From positions 1 to 64,000 of the forward strand of contig CAMDKD010000012.1 of NCBI GenBank assembly GCA_945901125.1: a stretch of 64,000 nucleotides of DNA. The letters run 5' to 3'. Shown piece by piece: positions 1-7,830 of this stretch. The position numbers were made by a program, and so were the translations under genes. The stretch is from Bordetella parapertussis (GTDB lineage Bacteria > Pseudomonadota > Gammaproteobacteria > Burkholderiales > Burkholderiaceae_C). Within the stretch, counting starts at the first letter, position 1. Every line of letters begins with the position of its first letter. The notes under the pieces were generated by a model that had not been told where the DNA came from, made no database searches, and saw only the letters and a list, made by a program, of their open reading frames with translations.

Positions 1-2
1 CG

Positions 3-494
3 GTATTGGATTTATCCATGCCCGGTGTCAGTGGTTTGAGTTTGTTGCAGAAGCTACTGATGCGTGACCCCAATGCAAAAGTACTGATCTGCACCATGTA
101 CGACTCCCACACCATCAGGCAAAAAGCCTTGCAAGCAGGTGCGAAATCGTTTGTGTCTAAGAATGTTGCACCCGAAAAATTGCTACTTTCCATTCATGCC
201 GCCTATGTAGGCGAAGAATTTGTTGATGCAGACTCTCATTCATCGCCAAATCCAAGAGAAGCAGATGAAGAATTTGTCCGAGTCGATTCTCTTACTTTGC
301 GAGAGCTAGAGTTGTTCCGATTGCTTGCGCAAGGAATGACAATCAGCTACTGCGCCAAGGTCATGAATTTAAATGAAAAGACTGTTTACAACCGGCAAAC
401 CAAGATCAGAGACAAACTCAAAGTTGATACTTTGGCAGGTTTGGTTCATTTAGCTCAACGTCACAACATCATTGAGCCTAACTTTATTGCCTAG
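3..494 (+). CDS. Response regulator, NarL/FixJ (LuxR) family, 5' end outside the window
   Basis: This is the C-terminal part of a two-component response regulator; the reading frame is open to the left edge, so the true start lies outside. The visible part begins just before the phosphoacceptor region (VLDLSMPG, with the Asp as the likely acceptor). It continues through the receiver domain with the conserved Thr/Lys area (ICTMYDS, FVSKN) and ends in a LuxR-type helix-turn-helix at roughly visible residues 95-155 (LTLRELELFRLLAQGMT, NEKTVYNRQTKIRDKL). The recognition helix has VYNRQTKIRDKL where the family usually has V..H...I..KL. Its partner histidine kinase is not visible. It lies 242 bp upstream of the PQQ-type dehydrogenase gene on the same strand; a regulatory link is only inference. 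Confidence 0.9.
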   Translation, partial: VLDLSMPGVSGLSLLQKLLMRDPNAKVLICTMYDSHTIRQKALQAGAKSFVSKNVAPEKLLLSIHAAYVGEEFVDADSHSSPNPREADEEFVRVDSLTLRELELFRLLAQGMTISYCAKVMNLNEKTVYNRQTKIRDKLKVDTLAGLVHLAQRHNIIEPNFIA

Positions 495-736
495 TCGTTG
501 ATGAAGCATTTGCGAGTATTCAAAATGCCCTCAGGGAATTATTCACAACATTAAATCTCTAGGTAGTTCTACTAGGTAGTTATTCAAAACACAAAGTTAA
601 AAATTCATTTGGAATTCAATTTATGACAGTCAATTTTTTTTTGATTACTCGAGTGAATTGGAGTTCGGGAGTTTGAACAAACCCTCAGTCGCTCTTAGTT
701 TTTTTAAGAGTTAGCTTTGCACAACATGGAGAAAGA
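495..736. other. Intergenic region with a 10-bp direct repeat and a 5'-leader hairpin
   Basis: This gene-free stretch precedes the PQQ-type dehydrogenase gene. It contains a perfect 10-bp direct repeat, CTAGGTAGTT, at 559-568 and 572-581 (13 bp start to start), in AT-rich DNA that could hold a promoter. A weak hairpin (CTCTTA ... TAAGAG, about 692-710) lies in the presumed leader. A good ribosome binding site (GGAGAAAG) sits just before the ATG at 737. No coding sequence is convincing here. Confidence 0.5.
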
Positions 737-2011
737 ATGAAATTTTCAACACAAATGAAATCAGGAATGATCGCAGCGGGCGTTGCTGCATCGGCACTGA
801 TGGGCGCACAGTCTGCATCGGCAGTCAGTGTCAAGGTAGACCAATTTGTCGAAGCCAAAGACCCATGGGGCATGGCTGCAATGAAAGACGGCACCTTTTT
901 CTTCACTGAAAAATGCGCTGGATTGTCTGTTCGCACCCCTTCAGGAAGCATCAACAAATTGTTGGGTATCGGCGGTTCGACTGGCTTTTCAGCTGTCAAA
1001 AATGACCTGTTTTGCGACGGCCAAGCCGGCGTATTAGGTGTCGCTGTTGACCCTGAGTTTGAAAAAAATCGCTACGTCTATTTGCGCTCTACCTCCAAAG
1101 GTGACAACCGTGCGTTTGGTGGCTATGCCAACATTTTGATGCGCATGAAAGTCAGCGCCGACATGAAGGGCGTTTCCGACATCACTGAAATCATCAACGA
1201 CATGGGTTACAAGCCCAAGAAATCTAACCACCCGTTTGGCGGCCCTGGCGCGCACAACGGTGGCGCTTTGGGTTTCGGTCCTGATGGCTTCTTGTATGTG
1301 ACGATTGGTGACAACCACAGCGGCCCTGGCCCACAAGACGGCACCAAGCTGATTGGCAAAGTGTTGCGTGTTGACCGTGACGGCAAAGGTGCTGCAGGCA
1401 ACAATCCACCTGCCGGCTTTGACAAGCGTATCTTTACCTACGGCCACCGCAATCCTCAAGGCATTACTTTCCGTGGTAACGATGTTTACATTTCGGAAAA
1501 TGGACCTTGGCATAGCGATGAAGTCACCAAGCTCGTCAATGGCGGCAATGGCGGCTGGGATCCCCGTGGTGAAGTAAACGGTCGTCCTGCATGTCCAGAT
1601 GGCTATTGCGGTTACTCTCCCAACCAAATGGGTGCTATGCCCCAAAAAGAGCGTGCTGCATTCATGTCTATGACCGACCTGAAAGCCTATCCCAATGCAC
1701 TGAAGCCAGCGTTCAACAACGGTGGCTTGTCACAAGGTATGTGCGGTAGCGCATGGCTGGTTGGCAAACAGTGGAAAGAATGGGAAGGTCGCTTGGCCGT
1801 TGGCTATGCAGGTATTGGTATCCACGGCACCCCCGTTGGCAACCGTATCGACATTCTTGACGTGAGCAAAGACGGTATGTCTGCCAAGAAAGTTGAATTG
1901 TCATACCCTGACTACGCTGGCCGCGTGCGCCACTTGCATTCAGGTCCTGACGGTGCCTTGTACGTTGGTGATGAGACACGTAACTTGATCTCTCGCATAA
2001 CTCCTGAGTAA
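737..2011 (+). CDS. Periplasmic PQQ-dependent sugar dehydrogenase (soluble GDH/YliI-like beta-propeller)
   Basis: The 424-residue protein belongs to the soluble glucose/sorbosone dehydrogenase beta-propeller family, which oxidises sugars in the periplasm with PQQ. Residues 1-29 are a Sec signal peptide ending ASA. The body carries family-type blocks: GVLGVAVDPEF, GPGAHNGGALGFGPDG followed by YVTIGDN (calcium/PQQ-side loop with a conserved His), RIFTYGHRNPQG with the conserved Arg, ENGPWHSDEV, and a C-terminal HSGPDGALYVGDE. The start is set by GGAGAAAG upstream. A cytochrome c gene follows by 123 bp and is a plausible electron acceptor, although a strong terminator lies between them. The substrate cannot be read from sequence; some relatives act on sugars other than glucose. 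Confidence 0.85.
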   Translation: MKFSTQMKSGMIAAGVAASALMGAQSASAVSVKVDQFVEAKDPWGMAAMKDGTFFFTEKCAGLSVRTPSGSINKLLGIGGSTGFSAVKNDLFCDGQAGVLGVAVDPEFEKNRYVYLRSTSKGDNRAFGGYANILMRMKVSADMKGVSDITEIINDMGYKPKKSNHPFGGPGAHNGGALGFGPDGFLYVTIGDNHSGPGPQDGTKLIGKVLRVDRDGKGAAGNNPPAGFDKRIFTYGHRNPQGITFRGNDVYISENGPWHSDEVTKLVNGGNGGWDPRGEVNGRPACPDGYCGYSPNQMGAMPQKERAAFMSMTDLKAYPNALKPAFNNGGLSQGMCGSAWLVGKQWKEWEGRLAVGYAGIGIHGTPVGNRIDILDVSKDGMSAKKVELSYPDYAGRVRHLHSGPDGALYVGDETRNLISRITPE

Positions 2012-2034
2012 TGTCATTGGCTTAATGCCTCTTG

Positions 2035-2068
2035 AACGCGCTGCATTCGTGCAGCGCGTTTTTTCTTT
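2035..2068 (+). terminator. Rho-independent terminator after the PQQ-type dehydrogenase gene
   Basis: A perfect 11-bp stem (AACGCGCTGCA paired with its complement) closes on a TTCG tetraloop and is followed by a T-rich run. It lies 23 bp after the stop codon and should separate the dehydrogenase from the following cytochrome gene unless read-through occurs. Confidence 0.9.
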
Positions 2069-2134
2069 TACAACGGTTTCTCGTGTGTCCTTGTTGTTTG
2101 ACTTGTCAGCACTTGGTTTTTTAAAATTGTGATC

Positions 2135-2503
2135 ATGAACAACTTATTAACTTCCCCTCATTCTTCTTTTGTTCTGCGTTTTTTCGGTATGTCGGTGTTT
2201 GCCGGCTTGTTGTTTTCTGCCAAACCTGTTTACGCAGAAAATGAACAACTGACCAAACTCATGCAAATCAACAACTGTTTGGCTTGCCACCAAATAGACA
2301 AGCGCAAATACGGCCCGCAGTTTTACGAGGTCGCTGAAAAATACGCAGGTGACAAAGCGATGACGGCCAAACTGGCCGCCAAAATCAAGGCCGGCGGCTC
2401 AGGCGTCTGGGGTGAAGACATGATGCCGCCTCAACCCCAAGTGTCAGACGCAAATGCCTTAGCCATGGCAGAGTTGATATTGGGACTCACACCAAAGAAG
2501 TGA
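2135..2503 (+). CDS. Small periplasmic cytochrome c (c-551/class I type)
   Basis: This 122-residue secreted monohaem cytochrome c carries electrons in the periplasm. The ATG at 2135 is preferred over an in-frame GTG two codons earlier. An N-terminal signal peptide ends near VYA (about residue 34). The haem-binding CLACH motif is at about residues 46-50, and the axial Met lies in a DMMPPQPQVSD stretch typical of c-551 proteins. Family members are small soluble electron shuttles. Its position just downstream of a PQQ-type sugar dehydrogenase suggests it accepts electrons from that enzyme, which is inference from context. A terminator follows. Confidence 0.9.
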   Translation: MNNLLTSPHSSFVLRFFGMSVFAGLLFSAKPVYAENEQLTKLMQINNCLACHQIDKRKYGPQFYEVAEKYAGDKAMTAKLAAKIKAGGSGVWGEDMMPPQPQVSDANALAMAELILGLTPKK

Positions 2504-2528
2504 GGAGACACCAGGTATTTTTCTGAAT

Positions 2529-2556
2529 GACCGCCGCGTGCGTGGCGGTCTGTTTT
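2529..2556. terminator. Bidirectional terminator between convergent genes
   Basis: A 7-bp stem (GACCGCC with GGCGGTC) around an 8-nt loop is followed by TGTTTT on the plus strand. It lies between the cytochrome c gene and the minus-strand gene that ends at 2555, so it can serve both directions. Confidence 0.7.
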
Positions 2557-2977
2557 AATCGTCTTTGCCGCCGGGGCAGAGCAAGTCCACCGTCTGTTGG
2601 CCTAACGGTGTGTCAGGCAGTGCCTGCCATGCGTTGGCATTGGAAGAAGAAATTGAGACAAGCACTTTGTCGCCTGCCCCCCAAGCTTGGCTAAACCCGG
2701 CTACTTGCAACACCCGAAGTTTGGCGTTCATGCAATCGTACTCATGCAGTGAAATGGTGGACTCAAACGAATGCTGCTTCAAAGCAGCTCCTTGGCTGAG
2801 CACCTGAACTTGGCGGTAAATCGACATGGGGCCAGTCTGCTTGACCGACTGATGGTCTATGTAGTGTTGAATGTCTTGCGGATTTTCTTGGGCTAACTGT
2901 AGCCATTCAGCCTGCGCGGCAGGACAGGCTGACAACATGGCCAATGACAACAAGCATTGATGCGCCAGCTGCTTCAT
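2555..2977 (-). CDS. Secreted protein resembling the surface-adhesin protein E family
   Basis: The protein has 140 residues, with an N-terminal signal peptide ending AQA (about residue 23). The mature part starts with a Trp-containing strand, an IDHQSVKQ segment, and a central EYDC motif followed by RVLQVAGFS. This order (small-residue secretion signal, Tyr/Asp strand, one Cys in a FDC/YDC motif, then an aromatic-rich tail) is what I know from the surface-adhesin E-like family of betaproteobacteria; the molecular role is unknown. Its ATG overlaps the stop of the upstream dehydrogenase gene by 4 bp, so the two are probably co-transcribed. A second protein of the same type occurs at 8126-8554. 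Confidence 0.65.
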   Translation of the reverse strand: MKQLAHQCLLSLAMLSACPAAQAEWLQLAQENPQDIQHYIDHQSVKQTGPMSIYRQVQVLSQGAALKQHSFESTISLHEYDCMNAKLRVLQVAGFSQAWGAGDKVLVSISSSNANAWQALPDTPLGQQTVDLLCPGGKDD

Positions 2978-4062
2978 AGGACTTGAGCAATGGCTTTACC
3001 CACATCCGTGGTTTTGGCCGTGCCGCCTATGTCCGGGGTTTTAGGCGCGCCGCTCTTAGGGTCCAGCACCTTTTCAATCGCCGCTAGCACCGCATCATGC
3101 GCGTCTTTGTGGCCTAAAAACTCCAGCATCATGGCGCCTGACCAGATTTGGCCGATGGGGTTGGCGATGCCTTTGCCCGCGATGTCCGGCGCCGAGCCGT
3201 GCACCGGCTCGAACAGCGACGGGAACAGTCGGTCCGGGTTGAGGTTGGCGCTGGGCGCAATGCCAATCGTGCCGGTGCAGGCCGGGCCTAAGTCGCTCAA
3301 GATATCGCCGAACAAATTGCTGGCCACCACCACGTCGAAGAAGTCCGGGCGCTGCACAAAATGCGCGGTAAGTATGTCTATATGGAATTTGTCTAAGCGA
3401 ATGTCCGGATAGGTCTTGGCCATCTCGGCCACGCGCTCGTCCCAATACGGCATGGTGATGGCAATGCCGTTGGATTTGGTGGCGCTGGTCAAATGCTTTT
3501 TCGGGCGCGTCTGGGCCAGCTCGAAAGCAAACTTCAGCACCCGGTCCACGCCTATGCGGGTCATCACGCTTTCTTGCATGACGATTTCTCGCTGCGTGCC
3601 CTGGAACATGCGCCCGCCAATGCTGGAGTATTCGCCTTCTGTGTTTTCGCGCACGATGTACATGTCGATCTCGCCGGGTTGGCGCGCTGTGCCGTCACGC
3701 CGCACCACCGGCGCGATGATGCCGGGCATGAGCCGCGCCGGGCGCAAATTGATGTACTGGTCGAACTCGCGCCTAAACAACAGAAGTGAGCCCCACAGCG
3801 AAATATGGTCGGGGATTTTGTCAGGCATGCCGACCGCACCGAAGAATATGGCGTCGTGGCCGCCGATCTGGCCTTTCCAATCGTCGGGCAGCATTTGGCC
3901 GTGCTTTTCAAAATAGTTCCAGCTGGAAAAATCGAACTGGTCAAACTGCAAATCGATGCCGAATTTGCGCGCCGCTGCGTCTAAAACCAACAAGCCTTCG
4001 GGCATGACTTCTGTGCCTATGCCGTCTCCGGCGATGACGGCGATGCGGTGTTTGCGGGCCAT
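2974..4062 (-). CDS. Tartrate dehydrogenase / D-malate dehydrogenase (decarboxylating) family
   Basis: The 362-residue enzyme belongs to the NAD-dependent isocitrate/isopropylmalate dehydrogenase superfamily. These enzymes oxidise and decarboxylate 2-hydroxy dicarboxylates such as D-malate or tartrate using divalent metal. Seen directly are the N-terminal IAVIAGDGIGTEVMPEG, the substrate loop RPARLMPG, VRENTEGEYSSIGGR, the metal-binding region SNLFGDILSDLGPA and the nucleotide-side EPVHGSAPDIAGKGIANP. WGSLLLFRREFDQYINLRP fits the TtuC/DmlA branch rather than LeuB. It overlaps the following adhesin-E-like gene by 4 bp. Substrate choice within the family is not determinable here. Confidence 0.88.
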   Translation of the reverse strand: MARKHRIAVIAGDGIGTEVMPEGLLVLDAAARKFGIDLQFDQFDFSSWNYFEKHGQMLPDDWKGQIGGHDAIFFGAVGMPDKIPDHISLWGSLLLFRREFDQYINLRPARLMPGIIAPVVRRDGTARQPGEIDMYIVRENTEGEYSSIGGRMFQGTQREIVMQESVMTRIGVDRVLKFAFELAQTRPKKHLTSATKSNGIAITMPYWDERVAEMAKTYPDIRLDKFHIDILTAHFVQRPDFFDVVVASNLFGDILSDLGPACTGTIGIAPSANLNPDRLFPSLFEPVHGSAPDIAGKGIANPIGQIWSGAMMLEFLGHKDAHDAVLAAIEKVLDPKSGAPKTPDIGGTAKTTDVGKAIAQVL

Positions 4063-4165
4063 GTCTGTTCCTTGATGCGTTGTGAAACCCGGCGTCTGTC
4101 AACGCCGGGCAGTTAGGTGTTTCGCATCTTCCCAGAAATTTAAGCCCTGGTCTGCCGCTGTGTCT

Positions 4166-5698
4166 TCATGGTTGCAGCGCCATTCTGAAATGCATGGCCT
4201 GCATCACGTGCGCCAATTCAATTTCCTCGGCCTGCGCCAAATCAGCAATGGTTTGCGCCACGCGCAACACCCGGTGCACGGCGCGCGCCGACCAGCCATG
4301 GCGCGCCGCTTGCTGCTGCACATGTTGCTGCGCCTGCGCTTGTATTTTCAGCGCCTGCAAATGCGCCGCACTCAAAGCGTGGTTGTTGACGCCGCGCAAG
4401 CTCAAGGCACGGTTGTGCGCTTGTTGACAGCGCGCTTGCACGCTGGCACTGCTTTCCCCTTGCGGTGACTGCATCAGCATGTCCGCCGGCAAAGCGGGTA
4501 CATGCACTTGCATGTCGATGCGGTCCAACAAAGGGCCACTCAATCTGGCTTGATAGCGCTGGATTTGCTCTGCCGCACAACGACAAGCCGGTTGCTTTGA
4601 ACCCAGGTAACCGCAGGGACAGGGGTTCATGGCAGCGATCAATTGGAATTGCGCCGGAAACTCGGCCTGGTGCCTGGCACGCGACAAACTGATGCGGCCG
4701 TTTTCTAAAGGCTCGCGCAATGCTTCTAAAGCCAACCGCGAATATTCAGGCAGTTCATCCAGAAACAGCAGGCCGTGGTGCGCCAGCGAAATTTCACCCG
4801 GGCGGGGTGGCGATCCGCCGCCGACCAGCGCCGCCATGGTGGCGCTGTGGTGCGGGTGCCGGTAAGCGCGGCGCGCCCAGCGTGCGGGATGAAACTGTCC
4901 GGCCAGGCTCAACATGGCGGCGGACTCCAGCGCTTGTTGCCGACTCAAAGCAGGCAGCAAACCGGCCAGCCGTTGCGCCAGCATGGATTTACCGCTACCG
5001 GGCGGGCCGATCAGCAATACGCTGTGACCACCGGCAGCCGCGATTTCCAGCGCCCGCTTGGGCGCGGCTTGGCCACGCACTTGCTGTAAATCGAGTTGAT
5101 CGTCAGGACTGTTTTGCGCCGGTTTGTCACCCGGCAACACGCGCGACCAGCCGCTGTCTCCTTCTGGCGTCAGCTGGCCGGGCAATGCAAAGGCTTGCAC
5201 CACGTCGCGCAAATGCTGTGCGCGGTAGACGCGCGCATCCGGCAACAAGGCGGCTTCTTCGGCGCTGCCCGGCGGCAAAACCCAGGCCAAGTCAGTTTTG
5301 TTGGCTTGCAAACCCAAGGCCATGGCCAAGGCGCCACGCACTGGTTTTAATTCACCCGACAAGGACAATTCACCCGCGAACACATGCTGCTGCACCGCTT
5401 GTCCATCCAGCTGCTCACTGGCCGCCAGAATGCCCACGGCGATAGGCAAATCGAAACGGCCGGACTCCTTGGGCAAGTCGGCCGGGGCCAGGTTGACGAT
5501 GATGCGTTTGTTGCTGGGAAACTCCAGGCCGCTATTTAAGATGGCGGATCGCACCCGCTCGCGAGCCTCACGCACCTCTGTGTCTGCCAGCCCGACCAGG
5601 GCAAAGTTCGGCAAACCATTGGCCAGATGCACTTCAACGGTGACAGCCGGTGCTTTTAAGCCCAAAACCGTGCAAGTGTGAATTTGTGCGTACCCCAT
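4166..5698 (-). CDS. comM: ComM/YifB-family Mg-chelatase-like AAA+ helicase
   Basis: The 510-residue protein matches the full YifB/ComM length. The N-terminal domain (about residues 1-170) has the Lon-substrate-like fold of the family (EVHLANGLPNFALVGLAD, KRIIVNLAPADLPKESG). The AAA+ core follows with Walker A GPPGSGKSMLAQ, Walker B LLFLDELPEY and the zinc-type CPCGYLG...CRC region. The C-terminal lid carries SGPLLDRIDM and GWSARAVHRVLRVAQTIADL. ComM is a branch-migration helicase used in natural transformation. The start ATG at 5698 overlaps the stop of a six-codon upstream frame (see the repeat at 5707-5740). The gene diverges from glnK. Confidence 0.93.
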   Translation of the reverse strand: MGYAQIHTCTVLGLKAPAVTVEVHLANGLPNFALVGLADTEVREARERVRSAILNSGLEFPSNKRIIVNLAPADLPKESGRFDLPIAVGILAASEQLDGQAVQQHVFAGELSLSGELKPVRGALAMALGLQANKTDLAWVLPPGSAEEAALLPDARVYRAQHLRDVVQAFALPGQLTPEGDSGWSRVLPGDKPAQNSPDDQLDLQQVRGQAAPKRALEIAAAGGHSVLLIGPPGSGKSMLAQRLAGLLPALSRQQALESAAMLSLAGQFHPARWARRAYRHPHHSATMAALVGGGSPPRPGEISLAHHGLLFLDELPEYSRLALEALREPLENGRISLSRARHQAEFPAQFQLIAAMNPCPCGYLGSKQPACRCAAEQIQRYQARLSGPLLDRIDMQVHVPALPADMLMQSPQGESSASVQARCQQAHNRALSLRGVNNHALSAAHLQALKIQAQAQQHVQQQAARHGWSARAVHRVLRVAQTIADLAQAEEIELAHVMQAMHFRMALQP

Positions 5699-5706
5699 TA
5701 TTTGTT

Positions 5707-5740
5707 CTCTTTTTGCATAGGTTAAACCTCTTTTTGCATA
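5707..5740 (-). repeat. 13-bp direct repeat in the comM leader creating two mini-ORFs
   Basis: On the minus strand TATGCAAAAAGAG occurs twice, at 5740-5728 and 5719-5707, exactly 21 bp apart. Each copy contains ATGCAAAAAGAG, so the leader encodes two tiny frames, MQKEV and MQKENK. The stop of the second overlaps the comM ATG (TAATG). The proximal copy supplies the purine-rich ribosome-binding stretch for comM. This could be a simple duplication or a leader-peptide control element. Confidence 0.5.
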
Positions 5741-5747
5741 AGCTCAC

Positions 5748-5792
5748 TTATTTGGTGCGTTTTTCGGCGCAGTTACGCCTTTATTTGGTGCA
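5748..5792 (+). promoter_or_regulatory. Possible NtrC half-sites upstream of glnK
   Basis: The 11-mer TTATTTGGTGC occurs at 5748-5758 and again at 5781-5791, 33 bp apart (about three helical turns). GGTGC is the half-site core of NtrC enhancers, and the distance to the sigma-54 promoter (about 60-120 bp upstream) suits an enhancer. The full NtrC dyad is not perfect, so this is a candidate only. Confidence 0.4.
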
Positions 5793-5852
5793 CTTTCTGG
5801 TCTTTTCCATTGAACAAGCCCTCGCTTCGTGCGCTTTGTCAGTGAATTCTGC

Positions 5853-5869
5853 TTGGCACAGAGACTGCT
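5853..5869 (+). promoter_or_regulatory. Sigma-54 promoter of glnK-amtB
   Basis: TTGGCAC followed six bases later by TGCT matches the -24/-12 signature TGGCAC-N5-TTGC, with the invariant GG and GC 12 bp apart. Transcription would begin near 5880, giving a leader of about 64 nt to the glnK ATG. This agrees with nitrogen-limitation control of glnK-amtB operons in proteobacteria. Confidence 0.75.
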
Positions 5870-5943
5870 AAGGAATACCCGCACTGCGTTTTTTTGAACG
5901 TCTTGCTTTCAATGAACGCAGACCCTTGACTCTAGGAGAACCT

Positions 5944-6282
5944 ATGAAACTGATCACGGCCATCATCAAACCCTTCAAGCTGGACGAGGTGCGCGAAGCC
6001 TTGTCGGCGATCGGGGTACAAGGCATTACCGTCACTGAAGTCAAAGGCTTCGGTCGGCAAAAAGGACACACCGAGCTGTACCGGGGTGCGGAATATGTGG
6101 TGGATTTTTTACCCAAGGTCAAGATCGAAGCAGCCGTGGCTGCCGATCTGGTTGATCAGGTGATTGAAGCCATCGAAAACTCGGCTCGCACCGGCAAGAT
6201 TGGTGACGGCAAGATTTTTGTGACCATCCTAGAACAGGTTGTGCGCATCCGCACCGGCGAGACCGGCACTGCGGCTATTTGA
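5944..6282 (+). CDS. glnK: Nitrogen regulatory protein P-II (GlnK-type)
   Basis: This is a 112-residue PII signal-transduction protein of exactly the family length. The start MKLITAIIKPFKLDEV follows AGGAG; a longer in-frame start at 5926 would add six non-family residues. The T-loop around residues 37-55 (GRQKGHTELYRGAEYVVDFL) keeps the uridylylation Tyr in ELYRGAEY. The B-loop TGKIGDGKIF and the C-terminal RIRTGETG are intact. PII trimers sense ATP/ADP, 2-oxoglutarate and, through uridylylation, glutamine. The amtB gene follows by 22 bp, so this copy is the GlnK partner that plugs the AmtB channel. A sigma-54 promoter lies upstream. Confidence 0.97.
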   Translation: MKLITAIIKPFKLDEVREALSAIGVQGITVTEVKGFGRQKGHTELYRGAEYVVDFLPKVKIEAAVAADLVDQVIEAIENSARTGKIGDGKIFVTILEQVVRIRTGETGTAAI

Positions 6283-6304
6283 TTCACGAATAAGGACACA
6301 CACC

Positions 6305-7768
6305 ATGAAAAAACTCCTAGCCACGCTGGCCTTGGGCCTAAGTCTGGTATTCGCCTGCGGCGTTGCCATGGCTGAAGATGCGCCCGCCACACCTGCGGCA
6401 ACAGCAGCAGCTGCGGCCGAAGCACCTGCGGCAGCGCCAGCCGCCGCACCCGCGCCGGTTCCCAACAAAGGCGATACCGCTTGGATGACCGTCGCCACCA
6501 TACTCGTGATTCTGATGACCATCCCCGGACTGGCCTTGTTCTACGGCGGCCTGGTTCGCTCGAAAAACATGCTGTCTGTGCTGATGCAGGTGTTCGTCGT
6601 GTCGTCACTGATCTATGTGCTGTGGGTGTTGTATGGCTACTCTGTGGCATTTACCTCCAGCAATCCGTTCTTTGGGACCTTCGACAAAATCATGCTCAAA
6701 GGCGTGACAGTTGAATCTGTGGCCGCCACCTTCAGCAAAGGCGTGGTCATTCCCGAGTTGACGTTTGTGGCTTTCCAAGCCACCTTCGCGGCCATCACTT
6801 GTGCTTTGATCGTTGGTGCATTTGCCGAACGCATGAAGTTCTCTGCGGTGTTGTTGTTCTGCGCACTGTGGTTCACCTTCAGCTACTTGCCGGTTGCTCA
6901 CATGGTTTGGTATTGGGACGGTCCTGACGCCATCACTGACGCTGCTTCACTGGAAAAAGTCACTGCTGCTGCCGGCTGGTTGTGGGCCAAAGGCGCACTC
7001 GACTTCGCAGGCGGCACGGTGGTTCACATCAATGCAGCGGTCGCTGGTTTGGTCGGTGCCTACATGGTCGGCAAACGAGTTGGCTACGGCAAAGAATCCA
7101 TGGCGCCTCACAGCCTGACATTGACCATGGTCGGTGCGGCCTTGTTGTGGGTGGGCTGGTTCGGTTTCAACGCCGGCTCCAACTTGGAAGCCAACGGTTT
7201 GACGGCACTTGCATTCGTCAACACACTGGTGGCGACAGCTGCTGCCACTTTGGCTTGGATCGCCGGTGAAGCGCTGAGCAAAGGCAAAGCCTCGATGCTG
7301 GGTGCAGCTTCCGGTGCAGTTGCCGGTCTGGTGGCCATCACGCCCGCTTGCGGCTTCGTCGGCCCTGGCGGCGCGATCATCATCGGTTTGATTGCTGGCT
7401 TGCTCTGCTTGTGGGGTGTGAATGGCCTGAAACGCATGCTCGGCGCTGACGACAGCTTGGATGTGTTCGGCGTGCACGGTGTCGGCGGTATCGTCGGCGC
7501 TTTGTTGACCGGCGTGTTCGCCGCACCTTCACTGGGTGGCACCGGCGTCTATGACTATGTGGCCAATGCGGTCAACCCCGATTACTCCATCGGCGGCCAG
7601 GTCTGGATCCAAGCGCAAGCGGTCGGCACCACCATCGTCTGGTCTGCTGTGGTGTCCTTGATTGCCTACAAACTGATTGACCTCGTCATCGGTCTGCGTG
7701 TGAGCGAAGAAGAAGAGCGCGAAGGTTTGGACATCAGCAGCCACGGCGAAACGGCTTATCACAGATAA
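6305..7768 (+). CDS. amtB: Ammonium transporter AmtB
   Basis: The 487-residue ammonium channel has a cleaved signal peptide (to about residue 23, VAMAEDA) and an unusual periplasmic Ala/Pro-rich segment (about residues 25-52) before the first membrane helix, as often seen in betaproteobacterial AmtB. The core holds 11 membrane segments with LALFYGGLVRSKN, the AFAERMKF loop, DFAGGTVVHINAAVAGLVGA with the first pore His, and FGVHGVGGIVGALLTG with the second. The tail SEEEEREGLDISSHGETAY is the conserved cytoplasmic C-terminus that couples to GlnK. The start at 6305 is set by spacing after glnK and a typical signal peptide. A terminator follows. Confidence 0.96.
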   Translation: MKKLLATLALGLSLVFACGVAMAEDAPATPAATAAAAAEAPAAAPAAAPAPVPNKGDTAWMTVATILVILMTIPGLALFYGGLVRSKNMLSVLMQVFVVSSLIYVLWVLYGYSVAFTSSNPFFGTFDKIMLKGVTVESVAATFSKGVVIPELTFVAFQATFAAITCALIVGAFAERMKFSAVLLFCALWFTFSYLPVAHMVWYWDGPDAITDAASLEKVTAAAGWLWAKGALDFAGGTVVHINAAVAGLVGAYMVGKRVGYGKESMAPHSLTLTMVGAALLWVGWFGFNAGSNLEANGLTALAFVNTLVATAAATLAWIAGEALSKGKASMLGAASGAVAGLVAITPACGFVGPGGAIIIGLIAGLLCLWGVNGLKRMLGADDSLDVFGVHGVGGIVGALLTGVFAAPSLGGTGVYDYVANAVNPDYSIGGQVWIQAQAVGTTIVWSAVVSLIAYKLIDLVIGLRVSEEEEREGLDISSHGETAYHR

Positions 7769-7799
7769 CTATTCCTAGATCACAACTAACGCCACTGAC

Positions 7800-7830
7800 A
7801 ACCACCCGGTGCAAGCCGGGTGGTTTTTTT
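7800..7830 (+). terminator. Rho-independent terminator of glnK-amtB
   Basis: AACCACCCGG pairs with CCGGGTGGTT across a 5-nt loop and runs into a T7-8 tract, 32 bp after the amtB stop codon. Confidence 0.92.
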
